Assembly (NCBI RefSeq): GCF_965262965.1
Contig: NZ_OZ253573.1
Span: forward strand, 1,550,001-1,614,000
From: Poriferisodalis sp965262965
GTDB lineage: Bacteria > Actinomycetota > Acidimicrobiia > Acidimicrobiales > Poriferisodalaceae
Length of the DNA: 64,000 bases
Direction: 5' to 3'
The notes under the pieces are model-generated. The model ran no database searches. It saw only the letters and a program-made list of their open reading frames with translations, and was not told where the DNA came from. Shown here piece after piece: positions 1 to 6,407 of the stretch (its first letter is position 1; the number at the start of each line of letters is the position of its first letter). Both the position numbers and the translations under genes were made by a program.

Positions 1-374
1 TCGACACCCAGAACCTCGTCGCCGTAGCGCACCACGGTGGCCATCTCGCCCTCCACCAGGAAATTGGGCGCAGTTCCCGCACCCGCACGGCTGACCGTCA
101 GCTGCTCGTAGTCGGTGGTGTCCATGAACACCAGGTCGTCGCCGTCGGCGTACAGGTACTGCATCTCGCGATGGTCGATGACGGCGCGCTCCATGCGCTC
201 GCCGGCCCGGAAGGTGCGCTCAACGGTGGCGCCCGTGCGCACGTTGCGCAGGGTGGTACGCACGAAAGCGCCGCCCTTGCCGGGCTTTACGTGCTGGAAC
301 TCGGTCAGCTGGAACAGCCCGTCGTCGAGGTCGAGGGTCATGCCGTTGCGGAAGTCAGCAGTGGAGATGGCCAT
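1..374 (-). CDS. efp: Translation elongation factor P, C-terminus cut by window edge
   Basis: EF-P binds between the P and E sites and relieves ribosome stalling at polyproline stretches. The N-terminal KOW-like domain is readable: MAISTADFRNGM, then the loop HVKPGKGGAFVR, whose Lys is the usual modified residue, followed by RTTLRNVRTGATVERTF and then the start of the OB domain. About 124 codons are present of the usual 185 or so; the rest lies left of the window. The ATG is at 372-374. It is preceded by three tandem 14-bp repeats, each carrying a GAGGT Shine-Dalgarno core. It is last in the minus-strand run alaS-ruvX-mltG-aroE-aroB-aroQ, a common actinobacterial order. Identity is very likely. 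Confidence 0.95.
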   Translation of the reverse strand, partial: MAISTADFRNGMTLDLDDGLFQLTEFQHVKPGKGGAFVRTTLRNVRTGATVERTFRAGERMERAVIDHREMQYLYADGDDLVFMDTTDYEQLTVSRAGAGTAPNFLVEGEMATVVRYGDEVLGV

Positions 375-416
375 ATCTACCTCTCTGGATCTACCTCTCT
401 GGATCTACCTCTTTGG
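375..416 (-). repeat. Three tandem 14-bp repeats carrying the efp ribosome-binding site
   Basis: The unit on the minus strand is CCAGAGAGGTAGAT. Copies lie at 375-388, 389-402 and 403-416; the outermost differs at one base. Each unit contains AGAGGT, and the copy adjoining the ATG places it at a normal Shine-Dalgarno distance. Slippage would change the number of ribosome landing sites upstream of efp. Confidence 0.85.
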
Positions 417-474
417 GTCAACCTCGTCGTGCCAGGCTCGCTGGATCGGAACCCGGTGACGGTACAGGCGCGAT

Positions 475-948
475 TCAGCCTGCGGCGGACCCCGCCCCGG
501 TCGCTGCTTCGATGGCAAGCGCCACTGCACGCGGATAGCCCGCGCCGCCCTCGCCGGCAACACGTGCGCTGGCCAGCGGCTCGACCACCGACAGGTGACG
601 CCACCGCTCGCGCTTGCGTGGTTCGGAGAGGTGCAGTTCCACGATCGGGCCGCCGAACGCCGCGAGGGCGTCGTGAAGCGACCATCCGTAATGGGTGAGC
701 GCGCCCGGGTTGATCACGATTGCCTCGACACGGCCGATGGCGGCGTGCACGGCATCGACGAGGTCGCCTTCATGGTTGCTCTGGCGATGCTCGAGGTCCC
801 AGTCGCGCTCGATCGCTGCGCGCCGTGCCGCATCGACATGATCCTGCAGGGTGTCGGTGCCGTAGATCTCAGGCTGGCGGGTGCCCAACAGGTTGAGGTT
901 CGGGCCTGACAGCAGCAGCAGGACGTGGCGAGGCATGTCGGCGCTCAC
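475..948 (-). CDS. aroQ: 3-dehydroquinate dehydratase, type II
   Basis: Catalyses the third shikimate step, dehydrating 3-dehydroquinate to 3-dehydroshikimate as a dodecamer. Type II motifs are present: LLLLSGPNLNLLGTRQPEIYG, which contains the catalytic Tyr; the SNHEGDLVDAVH segment; VINPGALTHYGW; and VELHLSEPRKRERWRHLS. The length of 157 residues is typical of the family. It overlaps the aroB stop by four bases (GTGA at 945-948), so translation is probably coupled. A downstream ATG at 936 (MPRHVLLLLSGPN) is an alternative start that better matches the usual family N-terminus. Confidence 0.93.
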   Translation of the reverse strand: MSADMPRHVLLLLSGPNLNLLGTRQPEIYGTDTLQDHVDAARRAAIERDWDLEHRQSNHEGDLVDAVHAAIGRVEAIVINPGALTHYGWSLHDALAAFGGPIVELHLSEPRKRERWRHLSVVEPLASARVAGEGGAGYPRAVALAIEAATGAGSAAG

Positions 949-1982
949 ATCCGTTCGAGCGCAGTGCGCAACAGGTCGGGGCTCACGCCAGGCACGACTT
1001 CGAGGCCGCGGGGGCCGTCGAGCACGAAGGTGATGCCGTCGGTGGCTTTCTTGTCGCGGCCGAACAGCTCGATGATCTCGTCGTGGTCGACGCCTTTCGG
1101 AAGCTGCGAGCCCAGCTCGTAGGCATCAAGCACACGTTGGTGCTCCGCGACTCGATCGTCGTCGATGCGGTCGGCGAGCCGCGCCACCAGTGCGGCATAG
1201 CGAAGGCCGATGGCGACGGCCTCACCGTGACGGAGGTCGAAGCGCCCGGCGATCTCGAGGGCATGGGCCAGCGTGTGGCCGTAGTTGAGCAGTGCGCGGC
1301 GGCCGCCCTCTGTCTCGTCAGCGGCAACGACGTCGGCCTTGATCGCCACGCACGCGGCCACGCGTTCCGCCAGCGGCAGGGCGTCCAGCGACTCGCCGCC
1401 GAAACGCTCTGCGGCCAGCTCGTCGCCTCCCAAGAAGTGGTACTTCGCAAGCTCGCCCAAGCCGGCTCGCAGCTCTCGCGGCGGAAGGGTCGCAAGGGTG
1501 TCGGTGTCGCACAGCACCGCTGCGGGCTGCCAGAACGAGCCGACCAGGTTCTTGCCTTCGGCGAGGTTGACGCCGGTCTTGCCGCCCACCGCGGCGTCGA
1601 TCTGTCCGAGCAGTGTCGTGGCGACATGCACCACTGCGACGCCGCGGTGGTACACCGCGGCTGCGAAACCGGCGACATCGGTGACGACGCCGCCGCCGAC
1701 GCCGACGACGACATCGCGCCGCGTCAGGCCGAAACGGGCGAATCCGCTGCACAGCTTCCCAATGGTGGCCAGCTCTTTGGCTTGCTCGCCGTCGGGAATG
1801 ACGAAAGTCTCGAACGGAACACCTGGATCGACGCCGACGTCAATGCCCGGCTGGGTGACCACCGCCGCTCGTTGCGCGCCCGCCGGCAGCACCGCACCCA
1901 ATTCGTGACGCGCACCGGCGCCGACCAGCACGGGGTAGGAGCGATCCCCCAGCGGCACGTCGACTCGGATGATCGGTGACAT
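945..1982 (-). CDS. aroB: 3-dehydroquinate synthase
   Basis: Converts DAHP to 3-dehydroquinate, the second shikimate step, using NAD and a divalent metal. The 345-residue protein has the NAD-binding block GGGVVTDVAGFAAAVYHRG, the TTLLGQIDAAVGGKTGVN substrate-binding block, and metal ligands in GLGELAKYHFLG and LLNYGHTLAHALE, followed by RHGEAVAIGL. The start is the ATG at 1980-1982. Upstream lies a degenerate 15-bp tandem repeat instead of the aroC and aroK genes often found here, so chorismate synthase and shikimate kinase must be encoded elsewhere. Confidence 0.95.
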   Translation of the reverse strand: MSPIIRVDVPLGDRSYPVLVGAGARHELGAVLPAGAQRAAVVTQPGIDVGVDPGVPFETFVIPDGEQAKELATIGKLCSGFARFGLTRRDVVVGVGGGVVTDVAGFAAAVYHRGVAVVHVATTLLGQIDAAVGGKTGVNLAEGKNLVGSFWQPAAVLCDTDTLATLPPRELRAGLGELAKYHFLGGDELAAERFGGESLDALPLAERVAACVAIKADVVAADETEGGRRALLNYGHTLAHALEIAGRFDLRHGEAVAIGLRYAALVARLADRIDDDRVAEHQRVLDAYELGSQLPKGVDHDEIIELFGRDKKATDGITFVLDGPRGLEVVPGVSPDLLRTALERM

Positions 1983-2040
1983 CGGATGCGAGGGTACCGA
2001 TGCTCGTGCGGACGCCTGCCGGAACGGACGACGGCAGGAC

Positions 2041-2100
2041 GGACGCCTGAAGGAGGGGCGCCTGAAGGACGAACACCCGAAGGACCGACGCCTGAAAGGA
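2041..2100. repeat. Four degenerate 15-bp tandem repeats between aroB and the prepilin peptidase gene
   Basis: Exactly four 15-base units fill 2041-2100, with the consensus GGACGCCTGAAGGAN drifting between copies. On the minus strand each unit contains TCCTTCAGGCG. The array lies just upstream of aroB. It resembles in period, but not in sequence, the repeats in mltG and ahead of efp. Confidence 0.7.
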
Positions 2101-2108
2101 AGTGCCCG

Positions 2109-2825
2109 TCACGCCCCCAGTGCCGTCGGCCCGATCCACCAGATGACCGCCAGCGCGCCAGCGACCAGCGACGGACCGAGCGCGAACCGGTGATCGGTCT
2201 CGCGGCCGAGCGCCACGATGCCGACCACCCCGGTCGCCGATGCAATCGCAAAGCCCGCCAGCAATCCGGTCAGCACTGCCGTGAAGCCGGCCAGCCCCAG
2301 ATGCAGGCCCAGGTAGCCGGCAAGGCGCACATCCCCGTAGCCGAGGCCGCCTCGTGCAGCCATCCACACCAGATGCATGATCAGCCAGGCGCCAGCACCG
2401 CCCACCGCTGCCGATCCGGTGGTTCCCAACGCCGCCGCCGGTCCCGCGTCGACCACCGCTGCGGCGCACAGCAGCGGCACGGCCACAGCCGTCGCTACGC
2501 GCAGCAGGCGCGTCGGGATCAGGTGCGTGCGCAGGTCAATGCTCGAAATAGCCACTCCTGCCCAGCCGAACACCAGCAGCGGGGCCAGGAACACGCTCGA
2601 TCCCAGACGCAGCGCCAATGCCAGCGCGACACCGACGCACGCCACCGCCACAGCCACGTGGGGAACGTGCACGCCGAAGGCACGCCGAGCGCAGCGAACC
2701 GCCACCGCACCTGCAGCGAGACCGCCGAGCGCTGCGGCCGCGCCGGGAACGACCAGAGAGGGGCTCACGAACCCAGAAGCAGCGATGCCCACGTCGGCGA
2801 GTGCTGTAATGAGGATGGTTGGCAC
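2109..2825 (-). CDS. Type IV prepilin-like leader peptidase (A24 aspartic peptidase)
   Basis: A membrane aspartic peptidase that would cleave class III leader peptides of type IV or Flp pilins. Both catalytic motifs are visible: the first Asp in ISSIDLRTHLIP (about residues 93-104) and the second in GGLGYGDVRLAG, the GxGD signature (about residue 165). Around them are six or so hydrophobic segments. The cytoplasmic cysteine-rich methyltransferase domain of full PilD is absent, so this is a peptidase-only form, as in many actinobacteria. It sits inside the shikimate operon between aroE and aroB. The start is a GTG at 2823-2825. No pilin genes are in the window. Confidence 0.85.
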   Translation of the reverse strand: MPTILITALADVGIAASGFVSPSLVVPGAAAALGGLAAGAVAVRCARRAFGVHVPHVAVAVACVGVALALALRLGSSVFLAPLLVFGWAGVAISSIDLRTHLIPTRLLRVATAVAVPLLCAAAVVDAGPAAALGTTGSAAVGGAGAWLIMHLVWMAARGGLGYGDVRLAGYLGLHLGLAGFTAVLTGLLAGFAIASATGVVGIVALGRETDHRFALGPSLVAGALAVIWWIGPTALGA

Positions 2826-2868
2826 CGCGCCAGTCGCTCCCTTGCCCCGATGAGTCGTGACCGGGGTT

Positions 2869-3762
2869 CTACCCGGCGAGCTGCAAGCCGACGGCGGACG
2901 CCATCACATCGACGGGTGCCTCGTGGCCGGTCCACATCCTGAACTGCTCGGCCGCTTGGAACAAGAGCATTCCGACACCGTTGAGCGTCGTGGCGCCCGC
3001 GGCTGTGGCGGCCTCAAGCAGTGGTGTCCGCTCGGGCTGGTAGATGAGATCGACGACAACCTGACCTTCGGTCAGCAAGGACGCCTCCAGCGGCAGCGGA
3101 TCACCGGCGGACATCCCCAGCGACGTGGCATTCACAACCAGATCGGCCGATCCCGCAGCCGCCGCAGTTCCGACGACGACCGCGCCGCCGCCGCCCGCCG
3201 CTGATGTGCCGATTGCGGCGGCTCGCTCCGCAGCTGCAGGCGAGCGGTTCGCCACCGTCACCGAGGCGCCGCCGGCCGCGAGCGCCGCGATCACCGCGCG
3301 CCCGGCGCCTCCCGCCCCCAACACCAACGCGTCGAGGCCTGCTGGGGACATGCCCGCCTGCGCTTGCAGCGAATTGACGAAGCCGGCACCGTCGGTGTTC
3401 TCCCCGATCAGCCGGCCGCCGTCACGACACACGCAGTTGACGGCGCCGAGCAATGCAGCTGCAAACGACAGCTCGTCGCAGGCAGCAGCAACGTCATCCT
3501 TGTGGGGCATGGTGACCGACAGGCCCTCAATCCCCAGCACGCGCATCGCTGCCACCGCATCGGCGCCCTGTCCGGCGGGCACTCCAAACGCCGTGTAGAC
3601 CCAATCCAGTCCGAGATGCTCGAACGCCGCATTGTGCAGCGCCGGGCTGAGTGAATGCTGCACGGGATCACCGATCACTCCGGCGACCTTCGTGCGCCCG
3701 CTAGGGCGCAGCATCAATTCGGTGCGCCCGCTAGGGCGCTGGTGCGCCTGTTCGTCGCTCAT
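2869..3762 (-). CDS. aroE: Shikimate dehydrogenase
   Basis: Reduces 3-dehydroshikimate to shikimate with NADPH. Hallmarks are AGVIGDPVQHSLSPALHN (shikimate binding), VTMPHKDD with the catalytic Lys, GENTDGAGFVNSL, the dinucleotide-binding GAGGAGRAVIAALA, NATSLGM and GVGMLLFQAAEQF. I chose the ATG at 3760-3762 (MSDEQAHQRPSGR), which has GTGAGGAG just upstream. A longer frame to 3813 would read into a duplicated remnant of mltG. The N-terminus contains a duplicated RPSGRT segment (3693-3742), just ahead of the first conserved strand. An ATG at 3712-3714 is another possible start. Confidence 0.93.
   Translation of the reverse strand: MSDEQAHQRPSGRTELMLRPSGRTKVAGVIGDPVQHSLSPALHNAAFEHLGLDWVYTAFGVPAGQGADAVAAMRVLGIEGLSVTMPHKDDVAAACDELSFAAALLGAVNCVCRDGGRLIGENTDGAGFVNSLQAQAGMSPAGLDALVLGAGGAGRAVIAALAAGGASVTVANRSPAAAERAAAIGTSAAGGGGAVVVGTAAAAGSADLVVNATSLGMSAGDPLPLEASLLTEGQVVVDLIYQPERTPLLEAATAAGATTLNGVGMLLFQAAEQFRMWTGHEAPVDVMASAVGLQLAG
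3693..3742 (-). repeat. Direct repeat inside the aroE 5' end
   Basis: GGTGCGCCCGCTAGGGCGC occurs twice about 30 bases apart on the plus strand, and a partial third copy begins GGTGCGCC. It encodes the RPSGRT...RPSGRT duplication before the first conserved strand of AroE, so the extra residues are probably dispensable. Confidence 0.7.
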
Positions 3763-3840
3763 CTCCTCACTCTGCCCGACGCGACTCACCCGCAGAGACC
3801 CAATTCGACGCACACAGCCTTGTCGCTCTGGAACTCCTCG
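3761..3840. repeat. Left copy of an 80-bp direct repeat (remnant of the mltG 3' end)
   Basis: This segment matches 4502-4583, for example ACTCACCCGCAGAG and CCCAATTCGACGCA in both. There are about ten differences and two small indels, and similarity stops abruptly at TCCTCG. The right copy is the real mltG C-terminus plus its trailer; the left copy is a non-coding duplicate. The pair brackets the vapBC cassette, as expected if the cassette entered downstream of mltG and left a duplicated gene end. Confidence 0.8.
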
Positions 3841-3856
3841 TTAGCTGGTGGTGGTA

Positions 3857-3866
3857 CCATATATGG
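3857..3866. promoter_or_regulatory. Palindrome CCATATATGG just before vapB, possible VapBC operator
   Basis: A perfect 10-bp palindrome ends two bases before the vapB ATG, in an AT-rich patch unlike the surrounding DNA. Ribbon-helix-helix antitoxins usually repress their own promoter through such inverted repeats. The regulatory role is inferred from position and symmetry only. Confidence 0.4.
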
Positions 3867-3867
3867 C

Positions 3868-4077
3868 ATGCACAAGACCACTGTCTACCTCCCGGCATCC
3901 ATCAAATCCGGCGTCGAACGCGAGGCGCGGCTGCGGTCGTGCTCAGAGGCTGAGGTGATCCGCCAAGCAGTCGCGGACGCAGTATCCCGGCCGCTGCCCC
4001 GTCCGGGGATCATTCCGGGCGACAGCGCATGGGCCGAGCAGACCGACGAACTGCTGCGGGGATTTGGCGAACGATGA
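3868..4077 (+). CDS. vapB: VapB-type ribbon-helix-helix antitoxin
   Basis: A 69-residue protein. The N-terminus MHKTTVYLPASIKSGVEREA is a ribbon-helix-helix fold: the beta strand TTVYLP, then helix A, then CSEAEVIRQAVADAV as helix B. The C-terminal part (PGDSAWAEQTDELLRGFGER) would wrap the toxin. Its stop overlaps the vapC ATG by four bases (ATGA at 4074-4077), typical of co-translated toxin-antitoxin pairs. It runs against the surrounding minus-strand operon and is flanked by the 80-bp direct repeats, so it is probably an inserted module. Confidence 0.85.
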   Translation: MHKTTVYLPASIKSGVEREARLRSCSEAEVIRQAVADAVSRPLPRPGIIPGDSAWAEQTDELLRGFGER

Positions 4078-4487
4078 TCGTCGCCGACACCAGCGCTCTG
4101 ATCGCGTTTTACAGCGAATCGGGACCTCAGCACGACGCAGTAGCCAGCTGGCTTGCCGAGCACAACGGAACCATGGTCGTGTCGCCGTATGTCGTGGCCG
4201 AGCTTGACTACCTCGTAGCAACACGCAAGGGCGTCGATGCCGAGCTGGCAGTGTTGACCGAGCTGGCGAGCGGTGCTTACGAACTCGCCGAGATTGGCCC
4301 TGCCGATGTCGCTGTGGCCGCCAGTGTGATAGAGCGCGACAGAGATCTGGGCATCGGCCTCATCGACGCCTCATTGGTGGTGCTCGCCGAGCGCTACCGG
4401 ACAAACACCATTCTCACCCTGGACCGGCGTCACTTCGGCGCCCTTCGATCCCTCTCTGGCGAGCCGCTCCACATTGTCCCCACGTAG
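4074..4487 (+). CDS. vapC: VapC-type PIN-domain ribonuclease toxin
   Basis: A 137-residue PIN-domain protein that would cleave RNA, typically tRNA or rRNA, when freed from VapB. The acidic metal-binding residues are readable: Asp in IVADTSALIAFYSE near the N-terminus, Glu in VVAELDYLV (around residue 42), and the pair of Asp in GLIDASLVVLAERY and LTLDRRHFGAL near the C-terminus. It overlaps vapB by four bases. All four catalytic positions are intact, so the toxin is probably functional. Confidence 0.88.
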   Translation: MIVADTSALIAFYSESGPQHDAVASWLAEHNGTMVVSPYVVAELDYLVATRKGVDAELAVLTELASGAYELAEIGPADVAVAASVIERDRDLGIGLIDASLVVLAERYRTNTILTLDRRHFGALRSLSGEPLHIVPT

Positions 4488-4501
4488 TTCGGCCGACTCT
4501 G

Positions 4502-4583
4502 ATCTCGCTTCACTTTGCCCGGTCGGACTCACCCGCAGAGCCCCAATTCGACGCAGACGGCCTTGTCGCGCTGGAAGTCCTCG
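4502..4583. repeat. Right copy of the 80-bp direct repeat (authentic mltG 3' end)
   Basis: Pairs with 3761-3840. On the minus strand it encodes the last residues of MltG (ending in KAVCVELGLCG) and the bases after its stop. Together with the left copy it frames vapBC (3868-4487). Confidence 0.8.
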
Positions 4584-5965
4584 ATCGTCTCGGAGAATGA
4601 CAGCGTCCCGTCCGAGTCGGTCAGCACGAAGAACATCCATGGCCCCGGCTCCGGATTCAGCGCTGCTTCAAGCGACGCTCGGCCCGGCGCCGCGATCGGC
4701 GTGGGCGGCAGCCCGACGAACAGACGGGTGTTGTACGGCGAGTTGACCGCCAGCAGTTCGACAGTCAGCTCGCTGCTTCCGACGGCGTACACGACCGTGG
4801 CGTCGAGGCCGAGCGACCATCCCTGTTGCAAGCGATTGTAGATCACCCGGGCGACGGGGGCCAGATCCTCCGGTCGCTGGGCTTCGCGCTCGATCATGCT
4901 GGCCACAATCAGCGCTTCATACGGCGTCAGGCCGACCCTCTGCGGCGCGTCGCTGAACTCCAGTTCGTTGAGCACGGCATCGAGACGATCGACCATAAGC
5001 GCCACCAATTGCTCAGCGCTCGTGTCGCCGTCGACGAAGTAGGTGTCGGCGAAGAGCTGTCCCTCGGCAGGATCGATCACGCCGTCGGGCAGGTTGAGCG
5101 GCGCGGGAGCCACCAGCGAGAGCCGTCTCGACCGCGTTGCCTCGATGAATTCCTGTCCGCCGAAGGCGAGGTCTGGCGTCTCGTCGAGCAGTTCGGCCAT
5201 TTGCGCCACCGTCAGCCCTTCGGGGATCGTGATGCGCCGCTGAAAGGCTTGTGCGACCCGTGAGGGTCCCGCTTCGAGCACCTCCATGGTCTCCCAGACT
5301 GACGAGTTGGCGCGGAATGTGTACTCGCCAGCTTGGAACGCGGGCCCTCCCTTGAGCCGCACGTACCACTCATAGGCCCGCGAGCTCTCGATGACGCCCT
5401 GGCCTGCGAGCAAGTCAGAGATGCTCGAGGTGCTCGAGCCCGGCGGCAGCGTCAACACAATCTCGTGGATGGGTTCGCCCGGAGGGTCCAGCTGGTGCTG
5501 AACCCATCGGTAGCCGCGGCTGCCCGCGGTCCACGCGACGAGACCCAGCAGCGCCAGGAACAACAGCGCGCCGAATGTGCCCGGGCCGCGGCGCTTGCTG
5601 ACGACCTCGTAGTCGACGCCTCGGCGTCCGCCGGGCGGCTCTGGCGGGGGCACCGCAGTCTGGGGTTCTCCACCGTCGGCACGCGGAGCGGCCAGCGTCT
5701 TGCGTTCGGGTTCGATGGCCGGCCCCGCAGCGAGCCCAGGTTCTGCGGGCGGCGAGTCCGACGGCGCCTCGAGGCCGACGACACGCAGTGCGTTGCGCAA
5801 CAGGCGGTCTGCGGCGGTCGGAAGGCGCAGTTTCGTCGCCGAGTCGGTTCCGCTGGTTGGCGGGCCGGACGCTGGGGAACCGGACGCTGGGGAGCCAGGC
5901 ACTGGGGAACCGGGCACTGGGGAACCGGGCACTGGGGAACCGGGCACTGGGGAACCGTCGGTCAC
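4529..5965 (-). CDS. mltG: Endolytic peptidoglycan transglycosylase MltG (YceG family)
   Basis: A membrane-anchored lytic transglycosylase thought to terminate nascent glycan strands. The 478-residue protein has a Pro/Ser-rich cytoplasmic N-terminus, one membrane segment (GALLFLALLGLVAWTAG, about residues 132-148), a LysM-like region (IPEGLTVAQMAELL) and the YceG domain. The catalytic Glu lies in IVASMIEREAQRPEDLAPVA, and VIYNRLQQGWSLGLDATVVY and LPPTPIAAPG follow. The first 35 residues are GSPVP repeats encoded by a 15-bp tandem array. The start is a GTG overlapping the ruvX stop (GTGA, 5962-5965), implying coupling. Confidence 0.93.
   Translation of the reverse strand: MTDGSPVPGSPVPGSPVPGSPVPGSPASGSPASGPPTSGTDSATKLRLPTAADRLLRNALRVVGLEAPSDSPPAEPGLAAGPAIEPERKTLAAPRADGGEPQTAVPPPEPPGGRRGVDYEVVSKRRGPGTFGALLFLALLGLVAWTAGSRGYRWVQHQLDPPGEPIHEIVLTLPPGSSTSSISDLLAGQGVIESSRAYEWYVRLKGGPAFQAGEYTFRANSSVWETMEVLEAGPSRVAQAFQRRITIPEGLTVAQMAELLDETPDLAFGGQEFIEATRSRRLSLVAPAPLNLPDGVIDPAEGQLFADTYFVDGDTSAEQLVALMVDRLDAVLNELEFSDAPQRVGLTPYEALIVASMIEREAQRPEDLAPVARVIYNRLQQGWSLGLDATVVYAVGSSELTVELLAVNSPYNTRLFVGLPPTPIAAPGRASLEAALNPEPGPWMFFVLTDSDGTLSFSETIEDFQRDKAVCVELGLCG
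5866..5957 (-). repeat. About six 15-bp tandem repeats in the mltG 5' end
   Basis: The unit ACTGGGGAACCGGGC on the plus strand, with two diverged outer copies, encodes a run of PGSPV pentapeptides just after the start codon. The length is a multiple of three, so copy-number changes keep the frame. The four inner copies are nearly identical, suggesting recent expansion. Confidence 0.85.
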
Positions 5966-6393
5966 TGTCCGTCCAGCCAGGACTGCAGGATGACTGCCGC
6001 GGCGACCTTGTCGATGATCTTGCGTCGGGCTGGGCCCTTCACTCCCTGCGAAGCCAGCATCTGATCCGCAGTCACGGTGGTGAAGCGCTCGTCGTACATC
6101 TCGACGCGCACGCTCGCACCCAACGCGGCCGAGATCTCGCCAGCTTCAGTCCGAGCTGCGACGGCTGCTGGACCCTCGCTGCCATCCAGCGACATCGGGA
6201 GGCCGACGACGACCACCTCAGCACCCACGTCTGCGACCATACCGGCGAGCGCGCGGTGGTCTCGGGCGCGGTCGCCGCTGCGATTGAGCACCTCGTACGG
6301 CACCGCCACCGCCGCATCGGCAGGCGAGATGGCAATGCCGATCCGCTTGGTGCCGAGATCGACGCCGATCGCCCGCTTCGGGGGCCGCGGCAT
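5962..6393 (-). CDS. ruvX: Holliday-junction resolvase-like protein RuvX (YqgF)
   Basis: An RNase H-fold nuclease of 143 residues, linked in other bacteria to 16S rRNA 5'-end maturation or Holliday junction cleavage. Catalytic acidic residues are visible: Asp in AIGVDLGTKRIGIAIS, Glu or Asp in VVVVGLPMSLDGSEG and VRVEMYDERFTTVTADQML, and the final Asp in IIDKVAAAVILQSWLDGQ. It lies 14 bases after alaS and overlaps mltG by four bases, the alaS-ruvX-mltG order common in Gram-positive bacteria. Confidence 0.93.
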   Translation of the reverse strand: MPRPPKRAIGVDLGTKRIGIAISPADAAVAVPYEVLNRSGDRARDHRALAGMVADVGAEVVVVGLPMSLDGSEGPAAVAARTEAGEISAALGASVRVEMYDERFTTVTADQMLASQGVKGPARRKIIDKVAAAVILQSWLDGQ

Positions 6394-6407
6394 GATCCCC
6401 GCAGGCC

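Noticed and set aside
375..5957. Short tandem repeats as a CRISPR array
   Set aside because: Units are 14-24 bp, directly adjacent without unique spacers, and no cas genes are present.
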